DNA of 54,028 nt, from IMG/VR virus record IMGVR_UViG_3300006754_000024, positions 1-54,028 of that record. One strand, 5' to 3'. The notes beneath the pieces are model-generated. The model ran no database searches, had not been told where the DNA came from, and worked only from the letters and a program-made list of their open reading frames with translations. Origin of the DNA: a virus. The position numbers and the translations under genes were made by a program. Below are positions 33,681-40,930 of this stretch, one piece after another (position 1 is the first letter of the stretch; the number at the start of each line of letters is the position of its first letter).

Positions 33681-33842
33681 ATGATGTCCTACTACGCCGG
33701 CTGCGGCTGTGGCCCGAGCTGCGGCTGCGCTCCTTGTCGAACCGCCTACGGAAACTACGGCCGGTTTGATCCGAAAACGAATCTCATCCGAATCGGATTG
33801 GGAATCGGGCTGCTTGTACTCGTTTTGAAGTGGGGAAAGTAG
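33681..33842 (+). CDS. 53-residue Cys-rich single-pass protein
   Basis: A short gene after AGGAGGGAAAT. The product starts MMSYYAGCGCGPSCGCAPC, with five Cys residues in 13, then AYGNYGRFDP, then a transmembrane helix (IRIGLGIGLLVLVLKW) and GK. It shows the operon's plan in its smallest form: a Cys/Tyr-Gly head plus anchor. The close fit between flanking genes supports it. Metal binding or disulphides are possible. Confidence 0.75.
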   Translation: MMSYYAGCGCGPSCGCAPCRTAYGNYGRFDPKTNLIRIGLGIGLLVLVLKWGK

Positions 33843-33843
33843 A

Positions 33844-34920
33844 ATGGCCCTTCCAGGAACCTTCGCCACCCCGATGACCATCTACGGCATCCTTGGCGCT
33901 GCCATAGGTTTTCCTATTGGCGGCATCAAGGGCTCCGTGAAGGGTGGCATCGGTGGGGTGGGGCTCGGAGCCCTGATAGGTCTCGCCAAGCGAGCCAACC
34001 CGAACGATCCGGATGCAGCCGTTCCTGAGATATGGCAACGGGACACCAGGCGTAGCTCCCTACTCCCGACATCGGAAATACTTCCCCCCGGAATCATGGA
34101 AGGAATGGGAGGAAGAGGAGGGAAGGCGTCGGACTACCAGATCGATCTCTCTCAGTTCGAGGGACTATCCACATTTGGAAAGGCCTGGGGCGCAATCCCT
34201 ATCGGAGACGTTGGAGGGGTTTTCAACCCGAGCTCGAGAACCATTCTCGGCGACGTGACTGTCATGGGATGGGACCCGGATCTCGGTCCTTCCAGTATCG
34301 AAACCAATATGATGAATTTCGTGGGAGTCACTCCGGTTAATCAGGATGACCTGGTGGTTCTCTTCGACTGGATGGCCTACCTCGCCTACAACATGAAAAA
34401 CTCGAGCAGCGATGCGGGAGAACACGGAATTACAACCGTGCGGGCTGATTCAACGGTCGCGGGCTACCGAGCTCGGCTCGAGAGATGTGGAAATACCAGG
34501 TTGACTCAGGACGAATCCATAGGCCAGCCGTCCCAGATGGTGTGTGGGCTTCGCGTCATTCGAGCGATGGTGAAGGCCGTGGAGGGGAGCCCGGCTGCGG
34601 TGGATGTCGTAGCGGCACGGCTCGCACGGAACTATTACGAGAACGTCGAGAAGCCTTTGCTGGGCAAAGAGACGGCCACCAGGTACGTTCCAGCTGCACT
34701 CGTGGGAGCGGTGCGACCTCCGGCCCCCTCCAGTTCGAGCTCGAGCTCGAGCTCGAGCTCGAGTGGCTCGAGCACCTATTCGCGACCGTCGGACACTCAG
34801 GTCGCGTTCTTCGAGAGGCGCGGGGTGAAGATCGGAGCAGGAGTGCTCGGTGGAGCTCTTCTCATCACCATCATCGCTCTCGCGGCGTCCGGACGCAAAA
34901 AGAGAGCGCCTGGTGTATGA
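33844..34920 (+). CDS. Membrane protein with Ser tract and C-terminal anchor, 358 aa
   Basis: N-terminal Gly-rich hydrophobic helices (about 10-50) lead into KRANPNDPD. A soluble domain (80-290) follows, then a tract of about a dozen Ser encoded by tandem GAGCTC. The C-terminal transmembrane helix (IGAGVLGGALLITIIALAA) ends SGRKKRAPGV. The Ser tract is a likely flexible linker of variable length. No family recognised. Confidence 0.7.
   Translation: MALPGTFATPMTIYGILGAAIGFPIGGIKGSVKGGIGGVGLGALIGLAKRANPNDPDAAVPEIWQRDTRRSSLLPTSEILPPGIMEGMGGRGGKASDYQIDLSQFEGLSTFGKAWGAIPIGDVGGVFNPSSRTILGDVTVMGWDPDLGPSSIETNMMNFVGVTPVNQDDLVVLFDWMAYLAYNMKNSSSDAGEHGITTVRADSTVAGYRARLERCGNTRLTQDESIGQPSQMVCGLRVIRAMVKAVEGSPAAVDVVAARLARNYYENVEKPLLGKETATRYVPAALVGAVRPPAPSSSSSSSSSSSSGSSTYSRPSDTQVAFFERRGVKIGAGVLGGALLITIIALAASGRKKRAPGV
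34732..34760 (+). repeat. Tandem GAGCTC microsatellite (poly-Ser linker)
   Basis: GAGCTC repeated at 6-base period, about four to five copies, read as AGC TCG (Ser-Ser). It is the longest run of this hexamer in the window and could vary in copy number by slippage without changing frame. Confidence 0.85.
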
Positions 34921-35848
34921 CACTCGCCCATACGATTCGTGGAACGAGCTGAGCTCCTGGGGAAACTACGGGGAATGGAACCTTACGGCAGACGAGCTCA
35001 ACCGGGCCACGTCAGAGATATCTACCGTTCTCGACAACCTGGCCCAGTTTATCGACCGAAAGGCCGGCCTAATCACTCAATGTGCGATTCCGCTGGCGAT
35101 TCCCGACCCTGATTATCCCACCCCGGAGGCCGCCGACCATCGAGTGATCCAGCGCACCATTCGCAAGCTCCGAAGCGCAGCCACCCAGCTCCGATCTCGA
35201 GGATTTCGCGCTGGAGTGCATCCGAACCAGCTGCGGAAATTCATTTCGATGTGGATCAATGGCGATGCAGCTCTCGACGGAGGAGACCTCCTTTTTCAGA
35301 CTATCGCTGCCTGTTTGTGCGCTCCCTCCCGCACTGGGAGCGGGGGAATGTATGCGGCAGGACTCCCGGATATGGAAGGGACTCTAGGAAAAGACGCCAG
35401 CGGTTCCTGGTCCTGTAGGCCGAGCGTCATTCGGCGGACCTGGGGATTCGACGATCAGGCCGATGCGTGGGAGCGGAGCTGGATCGTCACACTTCCGACC
35501 GAGAGCAAGCCGGAAGGAGAGGGGGGATGGAGATGGCGGATTACGACGGACGGGATTTGGACCGTTGATAACGAGATCGACGATTTTCTCGGATCTGCGG
35601 TTTCCGCCCTCGTGTCTCGTGTCACGAGTACCCCCGCTCCCAGTACGGCCGCGCCAGGTGGCTCCGCTCCGCCAGGAGCGCCTCCCCCGCCAAGTGCGGA
35701 CACGATTTTAGGCATCAAAAAAAGCCTGTTCTTTGCAATCGTCGGGAGCGTTGGAGGCCTGGTCCTACTCGCCTCCATGATCGGAGTAGCGAAGCGCAGG
35801 CAACGACGAATTCAAGCTCAAAGGAGAGCAAGCTATGAGACGCTCTGA
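34913..35848 (+). CDS. Tail-anchored protein with N-terminal WGNYGE motif, 311 aa
   Basis: I chose GTG 34913, which overlaps the upstream gene and puts SSWGNYGEWNLT close to the N-terminus, as in the next gene. The ATG at 34917 is in another frame that stops after 11 codons. The soluble domain (about 20-230) is helical then strand-rich with several Trp. A Pro/Ala/Ser linker precedes a transmembrane helix (LFFAIVGSVGGLVLLASMIG) and AKRRQRR. Confidence 0.7.
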   Translation: MYDTRPYDSWNELSSWGNYGEWNLTADELNRATSEISTVLDNLAQFIDRKAGLITQCAIPLAIPDPDYPTPEAADHRVIQRTIRKLRSAATQLRSRGFRAGVHPNQLRKFISMWINGDAALDGGDLLFQTIAACLCAPSRTGSGGMYAAGLPDMEGTLGKDASGSWSCRPSVIRRTWGFDDQADAWERSWIVTLPTESKPEGEGGWRWRITTDGIWTVDNEIDDFLGSAVSALVSRVTSTPAPSTAAPGGSAPPGAPPPPSADTILGIKKSLFFAIVGSVGGLVLLASMIGVAKRRQRRIQAQRRASYETL

Positions 35849-36611
35849 AGACTGGCACCAACAGTGGGGCTCCGCGTGGGGAGACTACGGGGCCAACTGC
35901 TCGAATTGGCAGATCGACCCGAGCTCCCACCACTTCCAAAACCCTCGCACGCTCTCTGAGAAGATTGAGCGAATGCGGTTCGCTGTCGGTGGCAATCGAA
36001 AGACCGGCTATGAGGAGCCTATCCCTACCACCAAGGCCGAGGCCATCGCCGTCTTGGAGCACGCTCGTCGCCAGGCGTCCCTGGATGGGCCTCAAGGTGC
36101 GATGAACTTCTTCAACGATTCGCAGTCCCAGCTCTTTTCCCAGATGGACGAGAACAACATCCTGGACATTCTGGAGCGGTCCCTAACCATCTATGCTCGA
36201 GGCTTCGAGGAGTGTGGAGTGGAGCCGTCGGTATTCGCGGCCGGGTACCTGCAAGGAAAGGTCGAAGCGCTTGGGGGCCAAGGCATTCCGCAGCTGCGGA
36301 TCAACGTGTGGGGAAGAGAAGAAGAGGCCCAGCCCGCCAAGGCTGCGCCTCCGGCCACACCGGGGGCACCAGGCGCGGCCGGAGAGGGTAGGTCTGCGGC
36401 GGAGGTGATCCGACAAGAGGAGCTCGCTCGCCTGAAAGCTCAAAGAGAGGCCGAGAGAGCTCGGTGGTGGGCCGCGAACAAAACCAAGGTGTTTATCGGG
36501 ATCGGTGTGTTCGTCCTTCTCCTCGGAGTCGGTGGGGCAGCTGCGAAGAAACGATCGAAGAGAGCTCGACGCCAATCTCCAGCGGACGAGCTGATGGGGT
36601 ATCTCACATGA
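35835..36611 (+). CDS. Tail-anchored protein with N-terminal WGDYG motif, 258 aa
   Basis: The N-terminus reads QWGSAWGDYGANC, matching the motif in the preceding and following genes. A helical domain (35-155) is followed by an Ala/Pro linker, a long charged helix, a transmembrane helix (VFIGIGVFVLLLGVGGAAA) and KKRSKRARR. It overlaps the upstream gene by 14 bases and the next by ATGA. Confidence 0.7.
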   Translation: MRRSEDWHQQWGSAWGDYGANCSNWQIDPSSHHFQNPRTLSEKIERMRFAVGGNRKTGYEEPIPTTKAEAIAVLEHARRQASLDGPQGAMNFFNDSQSQLFSQMDENNILDILERSLTIYARGFEECGVEPSVFAAGYLQGKVEALGGQGIPQLRINVWGREEEAQPAKAAPPATPGAPGAAGEGRSAAEVIRQEELARLKAQREAERARWWAANKTKVFIGIGVFVLLLGVGGAAAKKRSKRARRQSPADELMGYLT

Positions 36612-37489
36612 AAGCACCGACACCGAACTCCTGGGAAGGACAATGGTCTTCCCAATACGATGCGGCGAACCCGAACGAATACGGGCTCATTCCGATCCTT
36701 ATCGGGCTGGCAATTATCGGCGGAGGCGGCGGCTACATGGCCTACGAATCCGCACAGACCGCCCTCGAACATACTCAGACCAGCGATATGTGGGCGGCTC
36801 TGCGAGTCGAATATGACAAGCGAAACAGCCCCTTGACAAGCTGGAGAGATGAGCGAGTCCAGACGATGTGGCTCAATGCTCCCGCGAACGATGTCGAGGC
36901 CGATATCATGGCAGCGTTCTGGATGTACCGAGCAGCTCGACAGGCGAAAGAGCAGGTAGGGTTCACCGCCTATCACGAAACCCTTATCGCACAGGGAGAT
37001 ATGTACTGGAGGGCCGGAGAGCAGCGCCAGGCCGTAGCAGGATGGCAGGACCACACGGGCCAGATCATGAACATCCTAAAGGGTGCAGCCGCGAAGGTGG
37101 GGGATATCGACATCGGGATGCGGGTGGCCGTCCAAGACTTGGCCAACCCAAGGGCCATCGAGCAACGCCGACACCTAACTGCTACCTTGGGGAATCCGGA
37201 CTGGATGCGGTGGCAGTGGGCGAAGGAGACGGGAAGCGACATCGCTCAGCTGGCGACGGACCCTATGGCAGCAACCGGAATCGACGATCTGGTGAACGCT
37301 CCTAAAAACCTGTGGGACGAATACAAGTGGTGGATAATCGGGATCGGGGGCGGGTATCTACTCCTGAACATCCTACTGGCTGCACGCGGAGGGAAGAAAA
37401 GCCGAGCCCCAGCTCGAGCTCGAGCTCGACCTCCGGCCCGATCGAGACCTTCGGGACGGAGCCTGAGCGAAATACGAGGCGGATCCTGA
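36608..37489 (+). CDS. Two-pass membrane protein, 293 aa
   Basis: An N-terminal NSWEGQWSSQYDAANPNEYG is followed directly by a transmembrane helix (IPILIGLAIIGGGGGYMAY). A helical soluble domain (50-240) comes next, then a second helix (WWIIGIGGGYLLLNILLAA) and a very basic Arg/Ala/Pro tail partly encoded by tandem GAGCTC (ARARARP). Both termini would lie on the same membrane side. Confidence 0.7.
   Translation: MKAPTPNSWEGQWSSQYDAANPNEYGLIPILIGLAIIGGGGGYMAYESAQTALEHTQTSDMWAALRVEYDKRNSPLTSWRDERVQTMWLNAPANDVEADIMAAFWMYRAARQAKEQVGFTAYHETLIAQGDMYWRAGEQRQAVAGWQDHTGQIMNILKGAAAKVGDIDIGMRVAVQDLANPRAIEQRRHLTATLGNPDWMRWQWAKETGSDIAQLATDPMAATGIDDLVNAPKNLWDEYKWWIIGIGGGYLLLNILLAARGGKKSRAPARARARPPARSRPSGRSLSEIRGGS
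37412..37431 (+). repeat. Tandem GAGCTC run (Ala-Arg codons)
   Basis: Here the same hexamer repeat is phased as GCT CGA and encodes alternating Ala-Arg in a basic tail. The change of phase relative to the poly-Ser runs shows that the DNA word, not the peptide, is what recurs. Confidence 0.8.
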
Positions 37490-38064
37490 TGGACGCTCGA
37501 GAGGAATACGTCAAATGGCACAGCTGGGGAGACGTTGGAGAGGGATCCATCCAACCCACTAAGGTACTGGACATCGACGGTCCGGGATTCCCGTCTGAGC
37601 TCGTAGCGATGGGAGAGCTCCACGAGCTCCACGTCGAGCCGACAGACGGAGACCAGATTGAGATCATCGACTACACCGACGAGCCTGGCTGGGCGGCATA
37701 CGATCCGAAACACCCTTTGCAGAGGATCCACCTATGGCTCCCCGAGGAACAAAGGAAGTGGATGGTACAGCACTACGTGGACACTTCGCCGAACGCGGAA
37801 TGGTGGTCTCTACAGGCGGTTGCAAAGGCAGTCGGAGGTCGCCAGGCCTCCTATCCGATCTACGCACAGGAAGAGGTTCAGCCCATTGGACCGCTAACCC
37901 ATATCACGTACTATACGGAGAAGGTGGGAGACGGGCTCAGCCAGTACATTCATGAGTTCGGTGAGGAATCCGATCTCCGACCCTGGCTCGTCGTGGACCG
38001 TCGAGGTAATATATTCGTCGTGGGGGGTAACTATCACAGCCCATACGAGGGGATTACTGATTGA
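37489..38064 (+). CDS. Soluble protein with N-terminal SWGDVGEG motif, 191 aa
   Basis: KWHSWGDVGEGS near the N-terminus matches the WGxYGE motif of its neighbours. The rest is a soluble alpha/beta domain rich in Trp, Tyr and acidic residues, with a strand-rich end (WLVVDRRGNIFVVGGNY). It has no membrane segment. It may be a peripheral partner of the tail-anchored set. Confidence 0.66.
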   Translation: MDAREEYVKWHSWGDVGEGSIQPTKVLDIDGPGFPSELVAMGELHELHVEPTDGDQIEIIDYTDEPGWAAYDPKHPLQRIHLWLPEEQRKWMVQHYVDTSPNAEWWSLQAVAKAVGGRQASYPIYAQEEVQPIGPLTHITYYTEKVGDGLSQYIHEFGEESDLRPWLVVDRRGNIFVVGGNYHSPYEGITD

Positions 38065-38450
38065 TGGAAGAGAGCTTCTTCGGATACCTGCTGGACTACG
38101 GGAGCCTGGGGCTGCTCGCTGCTTATCTGGCCTGGTGGAACCACAAGGCACAGGCAAGGATGGATCAGGCGGCACGGGCGTTCCAGGAGCAGATCCAGGC
38201 CATGGTGGTTCGAGCCGACACCAAAGAAACCTCGCTAAGAGAGCGCTACGACGAAGTTATATCCAAATATGACGAGTCAAGGACGGCCATGATCTCCGAC
38301 GTAGCGACCAGGCTGGCCCTCCAGGAGCAGAAGCTCGACGAGTGCCTCGGCACCCTGTCGACGGGACTAGCTGAGATGCGAACCCACATCACCGAGCTCG
38401 AGGTAAGATGGAAGGTCCAAGACGCGAGAGCCGAAGCAGCAGTCAGGTAG
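38064..38450 (+). CDS. N-anchored coiled-coil protein, 128 aa
   Basis: An N-terminal transmembrane helix (YGSLGLLAAYLAWW, about 12-26) is followed by a long helical, charged coiled coil to the end. A TTG one codon upstream is an alternative start. The layout recalls some small holin or spanin-like proteins, but that is not strong enough to call. It is the last gene of the operon, and its end overlaps the convergent regulator gene by 8 bases. Confidence 0.66.
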   Translation: MEESFFGYLLDYGSLGLLAAYLAWWNHKAQARMDQAARAFQEQIQAMVVRADTKETSLRERYDEVISKYDESRTAMISDVATRLALQEQKLDECLGTLSTGLAEMRTHITELEVRWKVQDARAEAAVR

Positions 38451-38658
38451 CCTTCCCTTTAGGTAGGAGCTCCCGCTTCACTCTCCTCGTGTTCGCTTTC
38501 CTAATGAACATGCGCATACCGTCTCTAACCGCTTCGCTCGCCTCACTCGCTCCGGCTGTGGCGCAAGCGTCCAGGAATTGATGCCAGAGATAACGGGGCA
38601 CTCGAACCCTAACTGTATGGGATGCGGTACCTTTCGCGAGACGTTTGGGTAGCGGCAT
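38443..38658 (-). CDS. Ribbon-helix-helix DNA-binding protein, 71 aa
   Basis: VRVRVPRYLWHQFLDACATA, then ASEAVRDGMRMFIRKA, gives one beta strand followed by two helices, the ribbon-helix-helix fold of Arc/CopG-type repressors. The strand residues contact DNA as a dimer. ATG 38658 has AGGAG upstream. It is transcribed away from the capsid operon, with the perfect palindrome CTGTAGCTACAG just in front of its start, so autoregulation and control of the 38850 operon are likely. Confidence 0.75.
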   Translation of the reverse strand: MPLPKRLAKGTASHTVRVRVPRYLWHQFLDACATAGASEASEAVRDGMRMFIRKANTRRVKRELLPKGKAT

Positions 38659-38849
38659 GGGTTGGCTCCTGTAGCTACAGATGGTGCCACAGAGAATAAC
38701 CCTTCTCCCTTGACCGAACCAGGCCGAAGGTGTGAAGGTTATCGCGGGTGACGGTTCACTGGGCAAACAGGTTCGGACCACACTCACCGCACTCAACGCA
38801 CAGTTTTTATCCAAAAACGCCGCACCCACCCTTTTCACAAGGAGCAAAA
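38659..38849. promoter_or_regulatory. Divergent regulatory region before the capsid genes
   Basis: A 191-base gap without a gene. It holds the 12-bp palindrome CTGTAGCTACAG (38669-38680), which covers the ribosome site of the regulator gene, a TTGACC box near 38711 and an imperfect repeat GTGACGGTTCAC. AAGGAGC just before 38850 is the ribosome site for the core protein. A promoter for the capsid genes is expected here but no -10 box is convincing. Confidence 0.55.
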
Positions 38850-40154
38850 ATGGCAACTCGTCGGTATTCACGGCGACGGCGCAACACAGGCGCTCTGCTC
38901 GTCAACCCACGCCGTCGGCGTCGGACCAGGAAGAAGAGGACTAGCGCGAAATCGCTACTCTCCCGCCTGCGCCGTCGCAAGACCACAAGTAGCAAACGCA
39001 AGCGCAGTGCAGCCGCGAAGAAGGCAGCAGCCACCCGGCGTCGCAACGCGACTCGTCGGAGCAACGCTGCCAAGCGTGCCGCTCGCACTCGTCGCCGCAA
39101 CGGAACCAAAAGGGGCCAGCGTCGCCGTACTGCTCGCCGGGCATACACCCGCCGCCGTAACGGTACAACTCGAGGGATGCGTCGCAAGACCGCTCGCCGA
39201 GCGTATACCCGTAGACGGCGCAATACTGGAGTCATGACAGGGATTCAGCAGAATCTCAAGAAGGTTCCAGTCGTTGGTGGAATGCTGAGCGATATCGTTG
39301 GGCTCGGTGTCCCTGCCGCGTTCGGTGCTATCTCGATCCTTCCGATCGAAATGGGACTGAAGGCCGGTGGACGGTACCTCCCCGAGAAGCTCCAAGCCGT
39401 TTCCTTCACCGTCGGAGGCCTCCTGATGGGTGCCCTGGCGAAGAAGTTCCTTCCCGCCGGGAAGTTCCGGGATCAAATCAGTGTCGCTCTCGCGACTGCT
39501 GGTGGTGCCGTCGACTTCTACCGCTGGCGACAGGGGCAAACCACAGTGGCGGCAATCGAAGTCGCTGAGGCTGCGACGGCCGGGTTCGGTGAGCTCGAAG
39601 TCATGAGCGGCTATGGTGAGCTCGAAGTCATGAGCGGATACGGTGGTGGCTACGGTGAGCTCGAAGTTATGAGCGGATACGGCGATATGGGGTACGATGT
39701 CGTAAATTTTGATGTAGCGGGGGCTGGCACTTCCCTCGGAGCGTATCTTAGTGATGCTTCGATGGCCGATGCCTATTATTCTGGGAGTGATCTGGGCGCC
39801 GCCGAGCGTACAGCAGCACTGGCCGGTCCTCGCCGTTTCATGCGCCGTTTTCCATCTCCGGGACGTAGGCTTCACCGCCTACGTCAAACCGGTTCTTCCC
39901 AATCCCAGCCCTCGGCTAACGCCGGGAAGCCGGGATGTGGGAAGAAGTGGATGATATGTCTCGTTGGGTTTGACAACTTTCAGAAAATTGCAGCTCTCCC
40001 CACCAAGGAGCGCAGACGGGTTATCCGTTCTCTGAAGCGTCAAGCCAAACAATCTCTTCCTGATATGCTCTCGACCGATGATTCGATGGATCCAAATACA
40101 GCGATGGATTCTACCGAAGGGTTCGGAGCCCTCATGTACGCTGGTGGCTACTAG
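38850..40154 (+). CDS. Arg-rich core protein with membrane region and decapeptide repeats
   Basis: A 434-residue protein after AAGGAGCAAAA. Residues 1-130 are protamine-like, with repeats of TARRAYTRRRNGT and one VNPRRRRR. About 145-235 is Gly-rich and hydrophobic, containing two or more possible membrane helices. Then GELEVMSGYG occurs three times (39588-39680). The end is Ser/Pro-rich, then helical. The basic head should bind DNA and the middle a membrane, so a major internal virion protein is likely. From about 39.2 kb the codon use shifts to GGT/GCT/GTT. Confidence 0.72.
   Translation: MATRRYSRRRRNTGALLVNPRRRRRTRKKRTSAKSLLSRLRRRKTTSSKRKRSAAAKKAAATRRRNATRRSNAAKRAARTRRRNGTKRGQRRRTARRAYTRRRNGTTRGMRRKTARRAYTRRRRNTGVMTGIQQNLKKVPVVGGMLSDIVGLGVPAAFGAISILPIEMGLKAGGRYLPEKLQAVSFTVGGLLMGALAKKFLPAGKFRDQISVALATAGGAVDFYRWRQGQTTVAAIEVAEAATAGFGELEVMSGYGELEVMSGYGGGYGELEVMSGYGDMGYDVVNFDVAGAGTSLGAYLSDASMADAYYSGSDLGAAERTAALAGPRRFMRRFPSPGRRLHRLRQTGSSQSQPSANAGKPGCGKKWMICLVGFDNFQKIAALPTKERRRVIRSLKRQAKQSLPDMLSTDDSMDPNTAMDSTEGFGALMYAGGY
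39588..39680 (+). repeat. Three copies of a 27-30 bp coding repeat
   Basis: GGTGAGCTCGAAGTCATGAG begins copies at 39588 and 39615. The third, at 39654, differs by one base (GTT for GTC) after a 12-base insert. They encode GELEVMSGY units. The near identity indicates recent duplication, and each copy carries one GAGCTC. Confidence 0.9.
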
Positions 40155-40160
40155 AGAGCC

Positions 40161-40198
40161 TTTTCAACTAAATCAACTTAGGCTGTAAAGGTTCAGCC
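40161..40198 (+). promoter_or_regulatory. Possible promoter and hairpin before the capsid candidate
   Basis: TTTTCA (40161-40166) and TGTAAA (40184-40189) are 17 bases apart, a weak sigma70-like match in an AT-rich 57-base gap. GGCTG (40181-40185) and CAGCC (40194-40198) could form a small stem in the leader. Confidence 0.35.
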
Positions 40199-40211
40199 AA
40201 GGAGAAACAAA

Positions 40212-40859
40212 ATGCCTTACGGTATCCCAGGAGTTCCCATGCTCCCCCCCGGTGGCCCCGGAGTTTCCGGCGTTCCACTTGAACTTCCGAAGAATGTTGT
40301 CCGGGTTGGAGAGCAGGCTTTGTGGAGCACTTGCCAGCTCGCTATCGGTGGCGTCGCTTCTACTACTGCTCGAGTTTTCTCGACTCCCATTGGTCAAACT
40401 GGTCAAGGGTATGGTGCTGCTCTAAGCCTTGCAGAGACGAATCTCAAGGAAGGAGGCCGCATACCGGCCGGTCTTGCATACGATACGTTCGGCGTAGCTT
40501 GTGTGATCCAGGGTGCTGCTGCTGTCGTTACTCCTACTGTAGCCGACGCTTCTGTCATCTATAAAGACGGCGTGCTCTCATGGGATTTTTTGCAAACGGT
40601 AATTGATATTGCGCCTTGTTCCTTGATTGGAGCTGGTGGCGGTCTGTTCGCTATCGGGTCCGGTGCAGCCGCAACGGAGTACGTCAATAACTCGAACGGT
40701 GGATTGTGGGTGTACAGGCGCCACCCCGTTGCGTTGCCTGCCAACACAACCTTCAACATTCTGCTTCGTTTCGGCTCGAGCGCTCAGCCTCTCGTTGCTG
40801 TCACGAACGTGAAGATTGTTCTCGTTGGTGCCTATCGTCAGGCGATCGAAATCGCCTGA
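40212..40859 (+). CDS. Putative major capsid protein, beta-rich, 215 aa
   Basis: The protein has almost no long helices, few charges and many short strands (CQLAIGGVASTTARVF, GVACVIQGAAAVVTP, LWVYRRHPVAL, NILLRFG), suiting a single jelly-roll capsid subunit. Supporting signs are a strong AAGGAGAAAC ribosome site, a dedicated terminator, codon use biased to GGT/GCT/GTT as in highly expressed genes, and no GAGCTC at all. Three similar beta-rich genes follow. The call is structural inference; no homologue is named. Confidence 0.55.
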   Translation: MPYGIPGVPMLPPGGPGVSGVPLELPKNVVRVGEQALWSTCQLAIGGVASTTARVFSTPIGQTGQGYGAALSLAETNLKEGGRIPAGLAYDTFGVACVIQGAAAVVTPTVADASVIYKDGVLSWDFLQTVIDIAPCSLIGAGGGLFAIGSGAAATEYVNNSNGGLWVYRRHPVALPANTTFNILLRFGSSAQPLVAVTNVKIVLVGAYRQAIEIA

Positions 40860-40870
40860 TTCGCACAGAA

Positions 40871-40904
40871 AGGGAGGGGCAAGCGATTGCCCCTCTCTCT
40901 TCTG
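40871..40904 (+). terminator. Hairpin terminator after the capsid candidate
   Basis: A 9-bp perfect stem, GAGGGGCAA (40874-40882) and TTGCCCCTC (40887-40895), with a GCGA tetraloop, extends to 12 bp with one G-T pair. It is followed by TCTTCT rather than a T run, so it is probably partial, which would favour high expression of the upstream gene. Confidence 0.6.
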
Positions 40905-40930
40905 GAATTTAACCTCGGACCGGAGCTCAT

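Noticed and set aside
32865-33881. A 338-codon minus-strand open frame opposite the Gly-zipper protein
   Set aside because: It spans several well-spaced plus-strand genes with good ribosome sites, and its product is Arg/His/Ser-rich without domains.
36440-37054. A 204-codon minus-strand frame opposite the 35835 and 36608 genes
   Set aside because: It is antisense to two genes whose start/stop overlap and anchor plan match the operon; no ribosome site.
38064-38450. Holin or spanin
   Set aside because: One N-terminal helix plus a coiled coil is too generic, and no lysis cassette surrounds it.
39588-39680. Possible CRISPR-like repeats
   Set aside because: The repeats are in frame, encode a decapeptide and lack unique spacers of even length.
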